This document shows positions 38,067-46,971 of a stretch of DNA of 64,000 nucleotides, piece after piece. Location: contig NZ_JACVAC010000008.1 in assembly GCF_014851685.1 (NCBI RefSeq), forward strand, positions 207,329-271,328, in the 5' to 3' direction. The notes beneath the pieces are model-generated. The model was not told the DNA's origin and searched no databases. It saw nothing but the letters and a program-made list of their open reading frames with translations. Position 1 is the first letter of the stretch, and each line of letters starts with the position of its first letter. The translations under genes were made by a program, and so were the position numbers. The DNA is from Pseudomonas sp. PDM05 (GTDB taxonomy: Bacteria; Pseudomonadota; Gammaproteobacteria; Pseudomonadales; Pseudomonadaceae).

Positions 38067-39202
38067 AGCTTCTCGGCTGCTTGGCGCAGCGTCTCCTCGC
38101 GTTTGGCAAAGCACAGGCGCACCAGGCGCTGGCCTTGGGGTGGGTTCTGGTAGAACACCGAGACGGGAATCGTCGCCACGCCGTGTTCTCGAGTCATCCA
38201 CAGCGACATGGCGACGTCATCCAGGTCCGGACGGATCTGTGAGTAATCCACCAGTTGGAAGTAGGTGCCGGCCACTCGACTAAAGCTGAAGCGCGACGAC
38301 GCCAGCAAGTCGCAAAACAGGTCGCGTTTGGCCTGGTAGAACGCTGGCAGTTCCTCGACGTGTTCCGGGTGCTCGGCCATGAAGTCGGCCAGGGCGAACT
38401 GCAGTGGTGTCACGCCACAGAAGTTGACGTACTGGTGCACCTTGCGCAGCTCAGCGGTGAGGGCCGCTGGCGCGACCACGTAGCCGGTTTTCCAGCCGGT
38501 GACGTGATAGGTCTTGCCGAAGGAACTGACCACGAAGGCGCGCTGATACAGCTCTTCGTGGGCCAGTACGCTCACGTGGGGCACACCGTCGTACACCAGG
38601 TGTTCATAGACCTCGTCGCTGACCAGGTAAATATCCCGGTCGCGGATCAGATCGGCCAACTGATCCAGCTCGGCACGGCTGATCAAGGCACCGGTGGGGT
38701 TGTGCGGGGAGTTGAGGATGATCATGCGCGTACGGGGCGACAGCGCGGCGCGGATCTTGTCGAAGTCCAGCGCAAAGCCATCCAGGCTCAACTGCACATG
38801 CACGCAGCGCCCGCCGGCCAGCTCGACTGACGGCTCGTAGCTGTCGTAGCTGGGATCGAACACGATGACTTCATCACCATTTCGGATCACTGCCTGGATC
38901 GCGCAGAAGATTGCGGCGGTGGCGCCCGGGGTCACGGTCACTTCACTGTCGGCATCGACCTTGGCGCCGTAGCTGCGGGCGATCTTCGCCGCCACTTGCT
39001 GACGCAGGGCCGGCAAGCCGGTCATCGGCGAGTACTGGTTATGCCCGCTGGCGACGTGCTTGCCCACGGCATCAAGCAAACCTTGGGGGCCATTGAAGTC
39101 GGGGAACCCTTGGGACAGGTTGAGCGCGCCGGTCTCGGCTGCGAGTTGCGACATGGTGGTGAAAATGGTCGTGCCGACATTCGGCAGCTTGCTGGTGATC
39201 AT
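38054..39202 (-). CDS. PLP-dependent aminotransferase of methionine/glutamine type
   Basis: The 382-residue fold-type I aminotransferase resembles YbdL/methionine aminotransferase (NLSQGFPDFNGP near the start, NSPHNPTGALISRAEL, YLVSDEVYEHLVYD, and the Schiff-base Lys230 in SSFGKTYHVTGWKTGY). It probably transfers amino groups between glutamine or methionine and 2-oxo acids such as 4-methylthio-2-oxobutanoate. It is the first gene of a two-gene operon with the omega-amidase. The start at 39202 (MITSKLPNVGTTIF) is preferred to a frame nine codons longer. Confidence 0.9.
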   Translation of the reverse strand: MITSKLPNVGTTIFTTMSQLAAETGALNLSQGFPDFNGPQGLLDAVGKHVASGHNQYSPMTGLPALRQQVAAKIARSYGAKVDADSEVTVTPGATAAIFCAIQAVIRNGDEVIVFDPSYDSYEPSVELAGGRCVHVQLSLDGFALDFDKIRAALSPRTRMIILNSPHNPTGALISRAELDQLADLIRDRDIYLVSDEVYEHLVYDGVPHVSVLAHEELYQRAFVVSSFGKTYHVTGWKTGYVVAPAALTAELRKVHQYVNFCGVTPLQFALADFMAEHPEHVEELPAFYQAKRDLFCDLLASSRFSFSRVAGTYFQLVDYSQIRPDLDDVAMSLWMTREHGVATIPVSVFYQNPPQGQRLVRLCFAKREETLRQAAEKLCVI

Positions 39203-39277
39203 CAAAAAGCCCCTGCAGGTGAGCCCCAAGTTTTAAGCTGCCAATCGCACGGGGTCAAGGCACAAACCCTCGCGCAC

Positions 39278-39306
39278 AAAAAAGGGCTCCAAAGGAGCCC
39301 TTTCTT
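39278..39306 (-). terminator. der terminator
   Basis: GGGCTCC-TTT-GGAGCCC followed by TTTTTT on the minus strand, about 30 bases after the der stop. Confidence 0.88.
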
Positions 39307-39337
39307 GAGGCTTGACGCTTACAACTTGAAGCTGCCG

Positions 39338-40807
39338 TTACTTCTTGTCACGACGCTTCTTGTCGGCCTTCTTGTGGTGAGTCATCAAACGACGCTTCTT
39401 GTTCACCTGACGGTCAGTCAGTGTGTTCTTGTTGCCTTCGTACGGGTTCTCGCCACCCTTGAACTCGATACGGATCGGTGTACCGACCAGTTTCAAGACA
39501 CGGCGGTAGGTGTTTTCCAGGTAACGCACATAGGACTTCGGTACCTTCTCGATCTGGTTACCGTGGATCACGATAATCGGCGGGTTGGCACCACCCAAGT
39601 GGGCGTAACGCAGTTTGATCCGGCGGTTGTTGACCATCGGCGGCGCATGCTCGCCAACCGCATCTTCCAGGATCTGGGTCAGGCGGTTGGTCGGCCAACG
39701 GGTCACGGCAGACTTGAACGAGTTCTGCACGGACGCGTAGAGGTTGCCCACGCCAGTGCCGTGCAATGCCGAGATGAAGTGAATGTCGGCGAACTCGACG
39801 AAGAACAGCCGACGTTGCAGCTCGATCTTGACGAAATCGCGCTCGCTCGGCGTCATGCCGTCCCACTTGTTGATCGCGATCACCAGTGCCCGACCGGCCT
39901 CGAGGGCAAAGCCCAGCAGGTTGAGGTCGTGGTCCACCACGCCTTCGCGGGCGTCCATCACAAAGATCACCACGTTGGCGTCTTTGATCGCTTGCAGGGT
40001 TTTGACCACCGAGAACTTTTCAACTTCCTCGTGGATCTTGCCGCGTTTGCGCACACCGGCGGTGTCGATCAGCGTGTACTTTTCCTCGTTGCGTTCGAAC
40101 GGGATGTAGATGCTGTCGCGGGTGGTGCCGGGCTGGTCATAGACGATGACGCGGTCTTCACCGAGCATGCGGTTGACCAGGGTCGACTTGCCGACGTTGG
40201 GACGACCGATGATAGCGATCTTGATACCGTCTTTTTCGCTCGGGCCAGGAATGCGCTTGGCTTCCTCACCTTCGGCGACGATTTCCTCTTCGCCCTCTTC
40301 TTCCTCGACGTCATCCTTGGGGAAATCGCGCAGGGCAATTTCCAGCATCTGGGTGATGCCGCGACCGTGGGCACCGGCGACCGGGATCGCATCGCCCAGG
40401 CCCATCGGGCTGAATTCGGCACGGGCAGCTTCAGGATCGATGTTGTCGATCTTGTTCGCGACCAGATAGGAACGCTTGTTGCGCTTGCGCAGGTGCTCGC
40501 CAATCATTTGGTCGGCAGCGGTGTAGCCCGCACGGGCGTCCACCAGGAACAGCACGACGTCGGCTTCTTCAATGGCGAGCAGCGACTGCTCGGCCATTTT
40601 TTCGTCCATGCCGTGCTCGTCACCGGAGATACCACCGGTGTCGACAATAATGTAGGAGCGCCCTTGCCACTTTGCCTCACCGTATTGGCGATCACGGGTC
40701 AGACCGGACAAGTCGCCGACGATGGCGTCGCGAGTCCTGGTCAGGCGGTTGAACAAGGTGGACTTGCCGACGTTAGGTCGGCCCACCAGGGCGATTACGG
40801 GAACCAT
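39338..40807 (-). CDS. der: Ribosome-assembly GTPase Der (EngA)
   Basis: The 489-residue protein has two tandem G domains, each with the P-loop GRPNVGKST (residues about 8-16 and near 200), an acidic linker (EEEEGEEE) between them, and a C-terminal KH-like domain followed by a basic tail rich in Lys and Arg. It is required for maturation of the 50S subunit. It lies after bamB on the same strand, behind hairpins at 40843-40911 that may reduce read-through. The start at 40807 gives the canonical MVPVIALVGRPN. Confidence 0.96.
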   Translation of the reverse strand: MVPVIALVGRPNVGKSTLFNRLTRTRDAIVGDLSGLTRDRQYGEAKWQGRSYIIVDTGGISGDEHGMDEKMAEQSLLAIEEADVVLFLVDARAGYTAADQMIGEHLRKRNKRSYLVANKIDNIDPEAARAEFSPMGLGDAIPVAGAHGRGITQMLEIALRDFPKDDVEEEEGEEEIVAEGEEAKRIPGPSEKDGIKIAIIGRPNVGKSTLVNRMLGEDRVIVYDQPGTTRDSIYIPFERNEEKYTLIDTAGVRKRGKIHEEVEKFSVVKTLQAIKDANVVIFVMDAREGVVDHDLNLLGFALEAGRALVIAINKWDGMTPSERDFVKIELQRRLFFVEFADIHFISALHGTGVGNLYASVQNSFKSAVTRWPTNRLTQILEDAVGEHAPPMVNNRRIKLRYAHLGGANPPIIVIHGNQIEKVPKSYVRYLENTYRRVLKLVGTPIRIEFKGGENPYEGNKNTLTDRQVNKKRRLMTHHKKADKKRRDKK

Positions 40808-40832
40808 GCGGCTCTCCACTTCGTTATTTCAG

Positions 40833-40863
40833 AAAATACAAAAGCCGCTGCATGGCAGCGGCT
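40833..40863 (-). terminator. Hairpin with T run between bamB and der
   Basis: AGCCGCTG and CAGCGGCT enclose five bases and are followed on the minus strand by TTTTGTATTTT. A second hairpin (CCCCGC-4-GCGGGG, about 40896-40911) precedes it. It may terminate or attenuate bamB transcription before der. Confidence 0.7.
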
Positions 40864-40941
40864 GGTGCTCGGGGCAGCATAATCAAATGCCGCATGCCCC
40901 GCCGAAGCGGGGCCGCCTGGGTGTTACCCCAAGCATAGTTC

Positions 40942-42093
40942 TTACTTGATGGTCAGGGCTTCCAGCTTGCCGCTGTTGCCAAACACATAAAGCATGTTAC
41001 CCACGACCAGCGGACGCGCACGCAGGCCGTCGCTGTCGATACGCTCGCGACCTACGAAGCGACCATCCACCTGGCTCAGCAGGTGCAGGTAGCCTTCGAA
41101 GTCGCCAACCGCTACGTAGCTGGAGAACACTTCCGGTGCCGACAGTTGACGGCGGGCCAGGGAGTCGTTGCTCCACAGTGCAGTGGTGGAACGCTCGTCG
41201 ACACTTTCAACGGTGCCGGACGCCAGGCTTACGTAGACGCTGCCAAACCCTTGGGCGACACCGGCGTAGCTGGAAGCATCACGCTGCCAGTTCACACGAC
41301 CGCTCTGCAGGTCCAGTGCCGCGACACGGCCCTGGTAAGTGGCGACGTAGAGGGTTTCGCCCGACAGCAGCAAGCCACCGTCGATGTCCACAACGCGATC
41401 CAGCTCGGAACGACCTTGTGGGATAGCCACACGGGTTTCCCAGGCCGGTACGCCGTTCTGGGTGTCCAGGGCGACTACTTTACCGGTCGACAGGCCTGCA
41501 ACGGCCAGATTATTGGTCACAACCGGACCACTGGTGCCGCGCAACGTCAGTACCGCCGGGGTGCTGTCGTACAACCAGCGTTGCTGGCCGGTGCTGGCGT
41601 CGAGGCCAATCACACGATCGTCCTGGGTTTGCACCACGACGATGTCACCGTTGGTGGCAGGCGGTGCGAGAACTTCACTGGTCACGCGAGCGCGCCATTT
41701 CTCTTCACCGGTGCTGGAATCCAGGGCTACGACTTCGCCTTTCAGCGTGCCGAGCATCACCATGCCGTAACCTACGCCGACGGCGCCGGAGACAGGCAGT
41801 TCGAGGTCTTTCTTCCACTTCACGTCGCCGTTGAGGCGATCCATGGAGATCACCACGCCGGTTACGTCGGCGGCAACAATGTTGTCACCGTCGATCGCCG
41901 GCACCAACATGTTGTAGGTTTCACCCTGGCCATCACCGATGGAGCGGCTCCACTGCTTTTGCAGGACCACTTCTTCCTTGAAGCTGGTCAGCTCCGCAGG
42001 AGGCAGTTCTTTCTTGCTGTTGCTGCTGCAACCCGCGGCCAGAACGGCCAGAGCCAGCAATGCTGCATGTTTCCAACGGATCACGTCACGCAT
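40942..42093 (-). CDS. bamB: Outer-membrane protein assembly factor BamB
   Basis: The 383-residue lipoprotein has the lipobox LAAGC with Cys22 and an eight-bladed PQQ-type beta-propeller. It is a non-essential lipoprotein of the BAM complex that helps fold outer-membrane barrels. It overlaps the preceding YfgM gene by eight bases and shares its transcription, as in many gamma-proteobacteria. The start at 42093 (MRDVIRWKHAALL) puts the signal sequence first. Confidence 0.95.
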   Translation of the reverse strand: MRDVIRWKHAALLALAVLAAGCSSNSKKELPPAELTSFKEEVVLQKQWSRSIGDGQGETYNMLVPAIDGDNIVAADVTGVVISMDRLNGDVKWKKDLELPVSGAVGVGYGMVMLGTLKGEVVALDSSTGEEKWRARVTSEVLAPPATNGDIVVVQTQDDRVIGLDASTGQQRWLYDSTPAVLTLRGTSGPVVTNNLAVAGLSTGKVVALDTQNGVPAWETRVAIPQGRSELDRVVDIDGGLLLSGETLYVATYQGRVAALDLQSGRVNWQRDASSYAGVAQGFGSVYVSLASGTVESVDERSTTALWSNDSLARRQLSAPEVFSSYVAVGDFEGYLHLLSQVDGRFVGRERIDSDGLRARPLVVGNMLYVFGNSGKLEALTIK

Positions 42094-42727
42094 CCCCTTT
42101 GGCCAAGTCGTCGAGCTTGATTTGTAAGCCACCGACCGCCGCTTCATCAGACAGCGCCGCCTTGGCTTTTTTGTACGCAGCATTGGCTTCGTCGGTACGA
42201 CCCAATTGGACCAGGAGGTCGCCCTTGAGCTCTTCGCGAGTGGCTACAAATGCCTTGTCAGCATCGCCGTCGAGCAGTTTGAGTGCTTCGTCGGCCTTGT
42301 TCTGTGCTGCCAGTACCTGAGCCAGGCGCTGACGTGCGATTTCACCCAGGGTCGGGTTCTTCGGCTTGTCGGCGATGGCCTTCAGCTCGGAGGCGGCGTC
42401 ATCCAGCTTGCCGGTGTCGACCGCGACTTTCGCGACGAACAGGCTGCCGTACTGGGCGTAGGTGCTACCGCCAAATTCGTTTTTCAGCTTGCCGGCCAGG
42501 TCTGCAACCTGTGCCGGGTCAGGCTTGCCATCCGGAGTCAGCGTGGTTTCCAGCAACTGCTGGTAGAGGACCGAGGCGCCTTGGGACTGGTTGGCCTGAT
42601 ACTTGTGCCAGGCTTGCCAGCCGAACACCACCACTAAAGCCAGCAGGCCGCCAGTAACCAGGGGCTTGCCGTTACGCTGCCACCAGTCCTTGAACTCGGC
42701 CAGTTGCTCATCATCAGTACTCGACAC
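42086..42727 (-). CDS. yfgM: YfgM-family tetratricopeptide membrane protein
   Basis: The 213-residue protein has a short cytoplasmic N-terminus, a membrane segment (about 23-42) and a periplasmic TPR-like domain (about 50-210). In E. coli YfgM interacts with the Sec translocon and periplasmic chaperones such as PpiD. It sits between hisS and bamB, the usual position. Confidence 0.92.
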   Translation of the reverse strand: MSSTDDEQLAEFKDWWQRNGKPLVTGGLLALVVVFGWQAWHKYQANQSQGASVLYQQLLETTLTPDGKPDPAQVADLAGKLKNEFGGSTYAQYGSLFVAKVAVDTGKLDDAASELKAIADKPKNPTLGEIARQRLAQVLAAQNKADEALKLLDGDADKAFVATREELKGDLLVQLGRTDEANAAYKKAKAALSDEAAVGGLQIKLDDLAKGDA

Positions 42728-42768
42728 CCCAATACTCCTTAATCGCTAAATTCGGCTGTTCGACAGCT

Positions 42769-44058
42769 TCAACCCTGCACGACGCAGGTGGCCAAGTGCG
42801 CAGCGAGCGCATCAAAGGCAATGTTCTGTTGCTCGCCCTGGCCACGCAGGGGTTTGAAACCTATCACTTGCTGGGCCAGTTCGTCATCGCCAAGGATCAG
42901 CGCATACAGCGCGCCGCTCTTGTCGGCCTTCTTGAACTGGCTCTTGAAGCTGCCGGCGCCGGCATTGACCTGCAGGCGAAGGTTCGGCAGTTGGTCCCGC
43001 ACCTTCTCGCTCAAGGCCAGGGCGGCCAGTTCGGCGGCCTCGCCAAAGGCGCAGAGGTACACATCCACCTGACGGGAGATTTCTTCCGGGACCTTTTCCA
43101 GGGTTTCCAGCAGCAGGATCAAGCGCTCGATGCCCATGGCGAAGCCCACGCCAGTGGTCGGCTTGCCGCCCATCTGCTCGACCAGGCCATCGTAGCGCCC
43201 ACCGGCGCAGACGGTGCCCTGGGCGCCGAGTTTGTCGGTGACCCACTCGAACACGGTCTTGCTGTAGTAATCGAGGCCGCGCACCAGTTTGGTGTTGATC
43301 ACGAACGGGATACCGGCAGCATCCAGGCGAGCCTTGAGGCCCTCGAAGTGAATGCGCGACTCGTCGTCCAGGTAATCGGCCATTTTCGGCGCGTTGACCA
43401 GTACGGCTTGGGTGTCGGCGTTCTTGGTATCGAGCACGCGCAGCGGGTTGGTTTTCAGACGGCGCTGGCTGTCTTCGTCCAACTTGTCCAGGTGAGCGGA
43501 CAGGTACTCGACCAGGGCCACTTTATAGCGGCCGCGGGATTCGCTGGTGCCCAGGCTGTTGAGTTCAAGCTTGACCGCGTCACGGATGCCCAGCAGGCCC
43601 CACAGGCGCCAGGTCAGCACGATCAGCTCGGCGTCGATGTCCGGGCCGTCGATGTTGAACACTTCCAGGCCGATCTGGTGGAACTGGCGATAACGGCCTT
43701 TCTGTGGCCGTTCATGGCGGAACATCGGGCCGATGTACCACAACTTCTGCGGCTGGCCGGCACCGGTGAGGCCATGCTCCAGCACGGCGCGCACGCACGC
43801 GGCGGTACCTTCCGGACGCAGGGTCAGGGAGTCGCCGTTGCGGTCTTCAAAGGTGTACATTTCTTTTTCGACGATGTCGGTCACTTCACCGATGGAGCGC
43901 TTGAACAGCTCGGTGAATTCGACGATCGGCATGCGGATCTGCTTGTAACCGTAGTTATCCAGCAGGCGCGCGACGGTGCTTTCGAAGTAGCGCCACAACG
44001 GCGTCTGCTCCGGCAGGATGTCGTTCATGCCGCGAATGGCTTGCAGAGACTTGCTCAC
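42769..44058 (-). CDS. hisS: Histidyl-tRNA synthetase
   Basis: The 429-residue class II synthetase charges tRNA-His. The N-terminus (QAIRGMNDILPEQTPLWRYFE) and motif 2 (FRHERPQKGRYRQFHQIGLE) are clear, as are the histidine-binding LVRGLDYYSKTVFEW and GGRYDGLVEQMGG and the C-terminal anticodon-binding domain. Length is typical. It follows ispG by 23 bases. Confidence 0.97.
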   Translation of the reverse strand: MSKSLQAIRGMNDILPEQTPLWRYFESTVARLLDNYGYKQIRMPIVEFTELFKRSIGEVTDIVEKEMYTFEDRNGDSLTLRPEGTAACVRAVLEHGLTGAGQPQKLWYIGPMFRHERPQKGRYRQFHQIGLEVFNIDGPDIDAELIVLTWRLWGLLGIRDAVKLELNSLGTSESRGRYKVALVEYLSAHLDKLDEDSQRRLKTNPLRVLDTKNADTQAVLVNAPKMADYLDDESRIHFEGLKARLDAAGIPFVINTKLVRGLDYYSKTVFEWVTDKLGAQGTVCAGGRYDGLVEQMGGKPTTGVGFAMGIERLILLLETLEKVPEEISRQVDVYLCAFGEAAELAALALSEKVRDQLPNLRLQVNAGAGSFKSQFKKADKSGALYALILGDDELAQQVIGFKPLRGQGEQQNIAFDALAAHLATCVVQG

Positions 44059-44081
44059 ATCAAATCCTTAAATTCGTTCAA

Positions 44082-45191
44082 TCAGCCGCGCGCGATCAGC
44101 GCTGCGTCAGCTGCGACCTTTTCGGCCGCTTTCTCGCGGATCAGCTTTTCAAGCTCGTCCACCAGATTGTCATTCGTCAATTTCTGCGACGGCTTGCCGT
44201 CGATGTAAATCAGGTTCGGTGTACCGCCGGTCAAGCCCACATGAGCTTCCTTGGCTTCGCCCGGACCGTTGACCACACAACCGATCACCGCTACATCCAG
44301 TGGCACCAACAGGTCTTCAAGGCGCAATTCCAGATCGTTCATGGTTTTCACCACGTCGAAGTTCTGCCGCGAGCAGCTCGGGCAGGCAATGAAATTGATG
44401 CCACGGGAGCGCAAACGCAGGGATTTGAGAATGTCGTAACCGACTTTCACTTCCTCAACAGGGTCTGCCGCCAGGGAGATGCGGATGGTATCGCCAATCC
44501 CTTCGGCGAGCAGCATACCGAGACCCACCGCAGATTTCACTGTGCCTGAGCGCAAACCGCCCGCTTCAGTGATACCCAGGTGCAACGGCTGCACGATTTC
44601 CTTGGCCAGCAGGCGGTAGGCTTCGACCGCCATGAATACGTCGGAGGCCTTTACGCTGACCTTGAAGTCCTGGAAATCCAGGCGTTCGAGGTGCTCAACG
44701 TGACGCAGCGCCGACTCAACCAGTGCTGCCGGCGTAGGCTCGCCGTATTTCTTTTGCAGGTCTTTTTCCAGGGAACCAGCGTTGACGCCGATACGGATTG
44801 GAATACCGCGATCACGGGCAGCATCCACCACGGCACGCACACGGTCTTCGCGACCGATGTTGCCCGGGTTGATCCGCAGGCAGTCCACACCCAGTTCGGC
44901 TACGCGCAAGGCGATCTTGTAGTCGAAGTGAATGTCGGCAACCAGTGGCACCTTGACCAACTGCTTGATGCGACCGAAGGCTTCGGCGGCGTCCATGTCC
45001 GGTACGGAGACGCGCACGATGTCGACACCAGCCGCTTCCAGACGATTGATCTGGGCGACGGTGGCGGCCACGTCATTGGTGTCGCTGTTGGTCATGCTCT
45101 GGACCGCGATGGGGGCATCGCCACCCACAGGCACCGAGCCAACCCAGATCTTGCGCGATACGCGACGTTTGATTGGAGATTCGCCGTGCAT
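44082..45191 (-). CDS. ispG: 4-hydroxy-3-methylbut-2-enyl diphosphate synthase
   Basis: The 369-residue iron-sulfur enzyme makes HMBPP from MEcPP in the non-mevalonate isoprenoid pathway. The 4Fe-4S ligands are visible in ACPSCSRQNFD (two Cys) and GCVVNGPGE (third Cys). An initial Met-His-Gly-Glu-Ser start is used. It is immediately after rodZ (two bases), and its cluster probably comes from the isc system encoded downstream in the window. Confidence 0.97.
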   Translation of the reverse strand: MHGESPIKRRVSRKIWVGSVPVGGDAPIAVQSMTNSDTNDVAATVAQINRLEAAGVDIVRVSVPDMDAAEAFGRIKQLVKVPLVADIHFDYKIALRVAELGVDCLRINPGNIGREDRVRAVVDAARDRGIPIRIGVNAGSLEKDLQKKYGEPTPAALVESALRHVEHLERLDFQDFKVSVKASDVFMAVEAYRLLAKEIVQPLHLGITEAGGLRSGTVKSAVGLGMLLAEGIGDTIRISLAADPVEEVKVGYDILKSLRLRSRGINFIACPSCSRQNFDVVKTMNDLELRLEDLLVPLDVAVIGCVVNGPGEAKEAHVGLTGGTPNLIYIDGKPSQKLTNDNLVDELEKLIREKAAEKVAADAALIARG

Positions 45192-45193
45192 GA

Positions 45194-46204
45194 CTATTGT
45201 CCCAACTTGAGGCGAGCGGTCTCGCCACTGGTGAACGGCGCCACGTCCACAGGCTGGCCGTTGTAGGCCACTTGCGCGCCACGGGCAAAGCCCAGACGCA
45301 GCGTCAAAGGAGGCTTGCCGGCCTGGTCGAGCGTATCTCCCTTACGCTTCAGACCGCTAAACAGCACCTTGCCATTGCCATCGGTGAGTTGCGTCCAGCA
45401 GTCGGCGATGAAAGTGACCTGTACGCGGCCATCACCGGCGATCAACGCTGGGGTGGTCGGCGCGGAAATCGCAGGGGCGGCAGGCGTGGCTGAAGCAGGC
45501 GCTTGTGCCGGTGCGGCTGGCGTATGCGCCTGCGCAACCGGGGCGGCTGGGGTGGCCTGGGCGTGAGCCGGTGCAGCCGGCGTCGCGGGAGTCGGTGCAG
45601 CGGCGGTCGCGGCTGGCGCGGTTTCCGGGGCGGGTTGCTCGGTGGCAACCGGCGCTTCGGGGGCAGCCTGGCCTTCGGCAACAGCCTGGTCTTCCGGCTC
45701 ATCCAGTGGATGAATCTGGGTGGTGCCGTCGGCGCTTTCGACTTCGACGTGCTCCATGGCGTTGCTGGTCATGTCTTTGGTGCGCTGGGAGGTCTGGTCT
45801 TGCCACCAGACAAAACCACCGCCGATCACGGCTATCAGCAGCAACAGGCTGACAATGCGCAGAATCGTGTGGGAAACCCGCACCGGCTCCTCGATACGGC
45901 CCAAGCCGTGGACATTGCTGCCCTGGGAATCCGTACCGGTGAATTGGTCGAACTCCTGGACCAGTATGGCTTGGTCGATGCCGAGCAATTTGGCGTAGGC
46001 GCGGATGTAGCCACGGGCGAAGGTATGCCCCGGCAACTTGTCGAACGCGCCGGCTTCCAGGTTGGCCAGGGATGTGGTGGTCAAATTGAGCTTGAGGGCC
46101 ACTTCCGCCAGCGACCAACCATTGCTTTCGCGGGCCTGACGCAAGGTGTCGCCTGGGTTTACGCGATTAGCTGCTACAACTTCCGGGTGCGCCGCTTTCA
46201 TCAT
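45194..46204 (-). CDS. rodZ: Cytoskeletal protein RodZ
   Basis: The 336-residue bitopic protein has an N-terminal Xre-type helix-turn-helix (about 15-85, ESNGWSLAEVALKLNLTTTSL) that binds MreB, one membrane segment (about 112-130), a periplasmic linker of about 70 residues made almost only of Ala and Pro with Thr and Gln (about 175-250), and a C-terminal DUF4115 domain (about 262-335). It helps set rod shape. The ATG (46204) overlaps the stop of pilW. Confidence 0.95.
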   Translation of the reverse strand: MMKAAHPEVVAANRVNPGDTLRQARESNGWSLAEVALKLNLTTTSLANLEAGAFDKLPGHTFARGYIRAYAKLLGIDQAILVQEFDQFTGTDSQGSNVHGLGRIEEPVRVSHTILRIVSLLLLIAVIGGGFVWWQDQTSQRTKDMTSNAMEHVEVESADGTTQIHPLDEPEDQAVAEGQAAPEAPVATEQPAPETAPAATAAAPTPATPAAPAHAQATPAAPVAQAHTPAAPAQAPASATPAAPAISAPTTPALIAGDGRVQVTFIADCWTQLTDGNGKVLFSGLKRKGDTLDQAGKPPLTLRLGFARGAQVAYNGQPVDVAPFTSGETARLKLGQ

Positions 46205-46959
46205 TGCTCCGACAGGTATTGCTGATATTCCGGCGTACCGGGATAGAGTCGTTCGAGTTGCTGGCCAAAACGTGCGGCCGTGTCGCGTTCTTCATGAACC
46301 GTCGCCAGCCGCACACCGAGCAATAGACTACGTGCATTTTGCCCGCTGAGCAGGCTAAAACGCTCGTAATAGTCACGTGCCGGCACATAATGCCTGTCTT
46401 CGTAGGACAACTCAGCCATTTCGAGCAAGGCCCGCGGCTGACGCCCATTCAAGTGCAGGGCTTTTTCCAGTTGCTGGCGAGCGCTGTCGCGCTGGCCTAG
46501 ACGCAGCGAGGTCACTGCGAGGTTCTCGAAGACACGGGAACGCTCAGGATAGAGGGTATCGGCGCTGGCTTGCTGGAAATAAAGGGCGGCCTGGTCATAA
46601 CGTTTCTGCTCGAACAGGAAACTGCCGTAGTTGTTCAGCAGCCGTGGGTCGGCAGGACGGGCGGCCAGGGCCTTGTTGAAATACTGGCCGGCCAGTTCCG
46701 GCTCGGCCTGGGCCTGGAACACCAGGGCCAGCGCGGCATTGGCGTCCGCATCGTCGCTGTCCAGCTCAAGCGCCTTCTTCAGCGGCACCTTGGCCTGTTC
46801 GCTCAGACCCTGTTGCAGATAACCCAACCCCAGTTGCACATAGGCAACCCGCGCCTCATCACGGCCTTTGCCGGTTTGCAAAGGGCTCTCGTAGCCCGAT
46901 GAAACACAACCGGCCACAAGGCCGGTAACAAGCAAAAGCAGCGCAAGGCGCAAGGGCAT
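46201..46959 (-). CDS. pilW: Type IV pilus biogenesis lipoprotein PilW/PilF
   Basis: The 252-residue lipoprotein has a lipobox VAGC with Cys18 and about six TPR motifs. It is the pilotin that brings the PilQ secretin to the outer membrane and assembles it (called PilF in P. aeruginosa, PilW in Neisseria). It is coupled to rodZ by a four-base overlap and follows rlmN by 12 bases. Confidence 0.93.
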   Translation of the reverse strand: MPLRLALLLLVTGLVAGCVSSGYESPLQTGKGRDEARVAYVQLGLGYLQQGLSEQAKVPLKKALELDSDDADANAALALVFQAQAEPELAGQYFNKALAARPADPRLLNNYGSFLFEQKRYDQAALYFQQASADTLYPERSRVFENLAVTSLRLGQRDSARQQLEKALHLNGRQPRALLEMAELSYEDRHYVPARDYYERFSLLSGQNARSLLLGVRLATVHEERDTAARFGQQLERLYPGTPEYQQYLSEQ

Positions 46960-46971
46960 AGAGATCCTCTC

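Noticed and set aside
40843..40911. Tandem hairpins between bamB and der as a small RNA or CRISPR-like repeat
   Set aside because: Two different GC hairpins only; best explained as terminator or attenuator.
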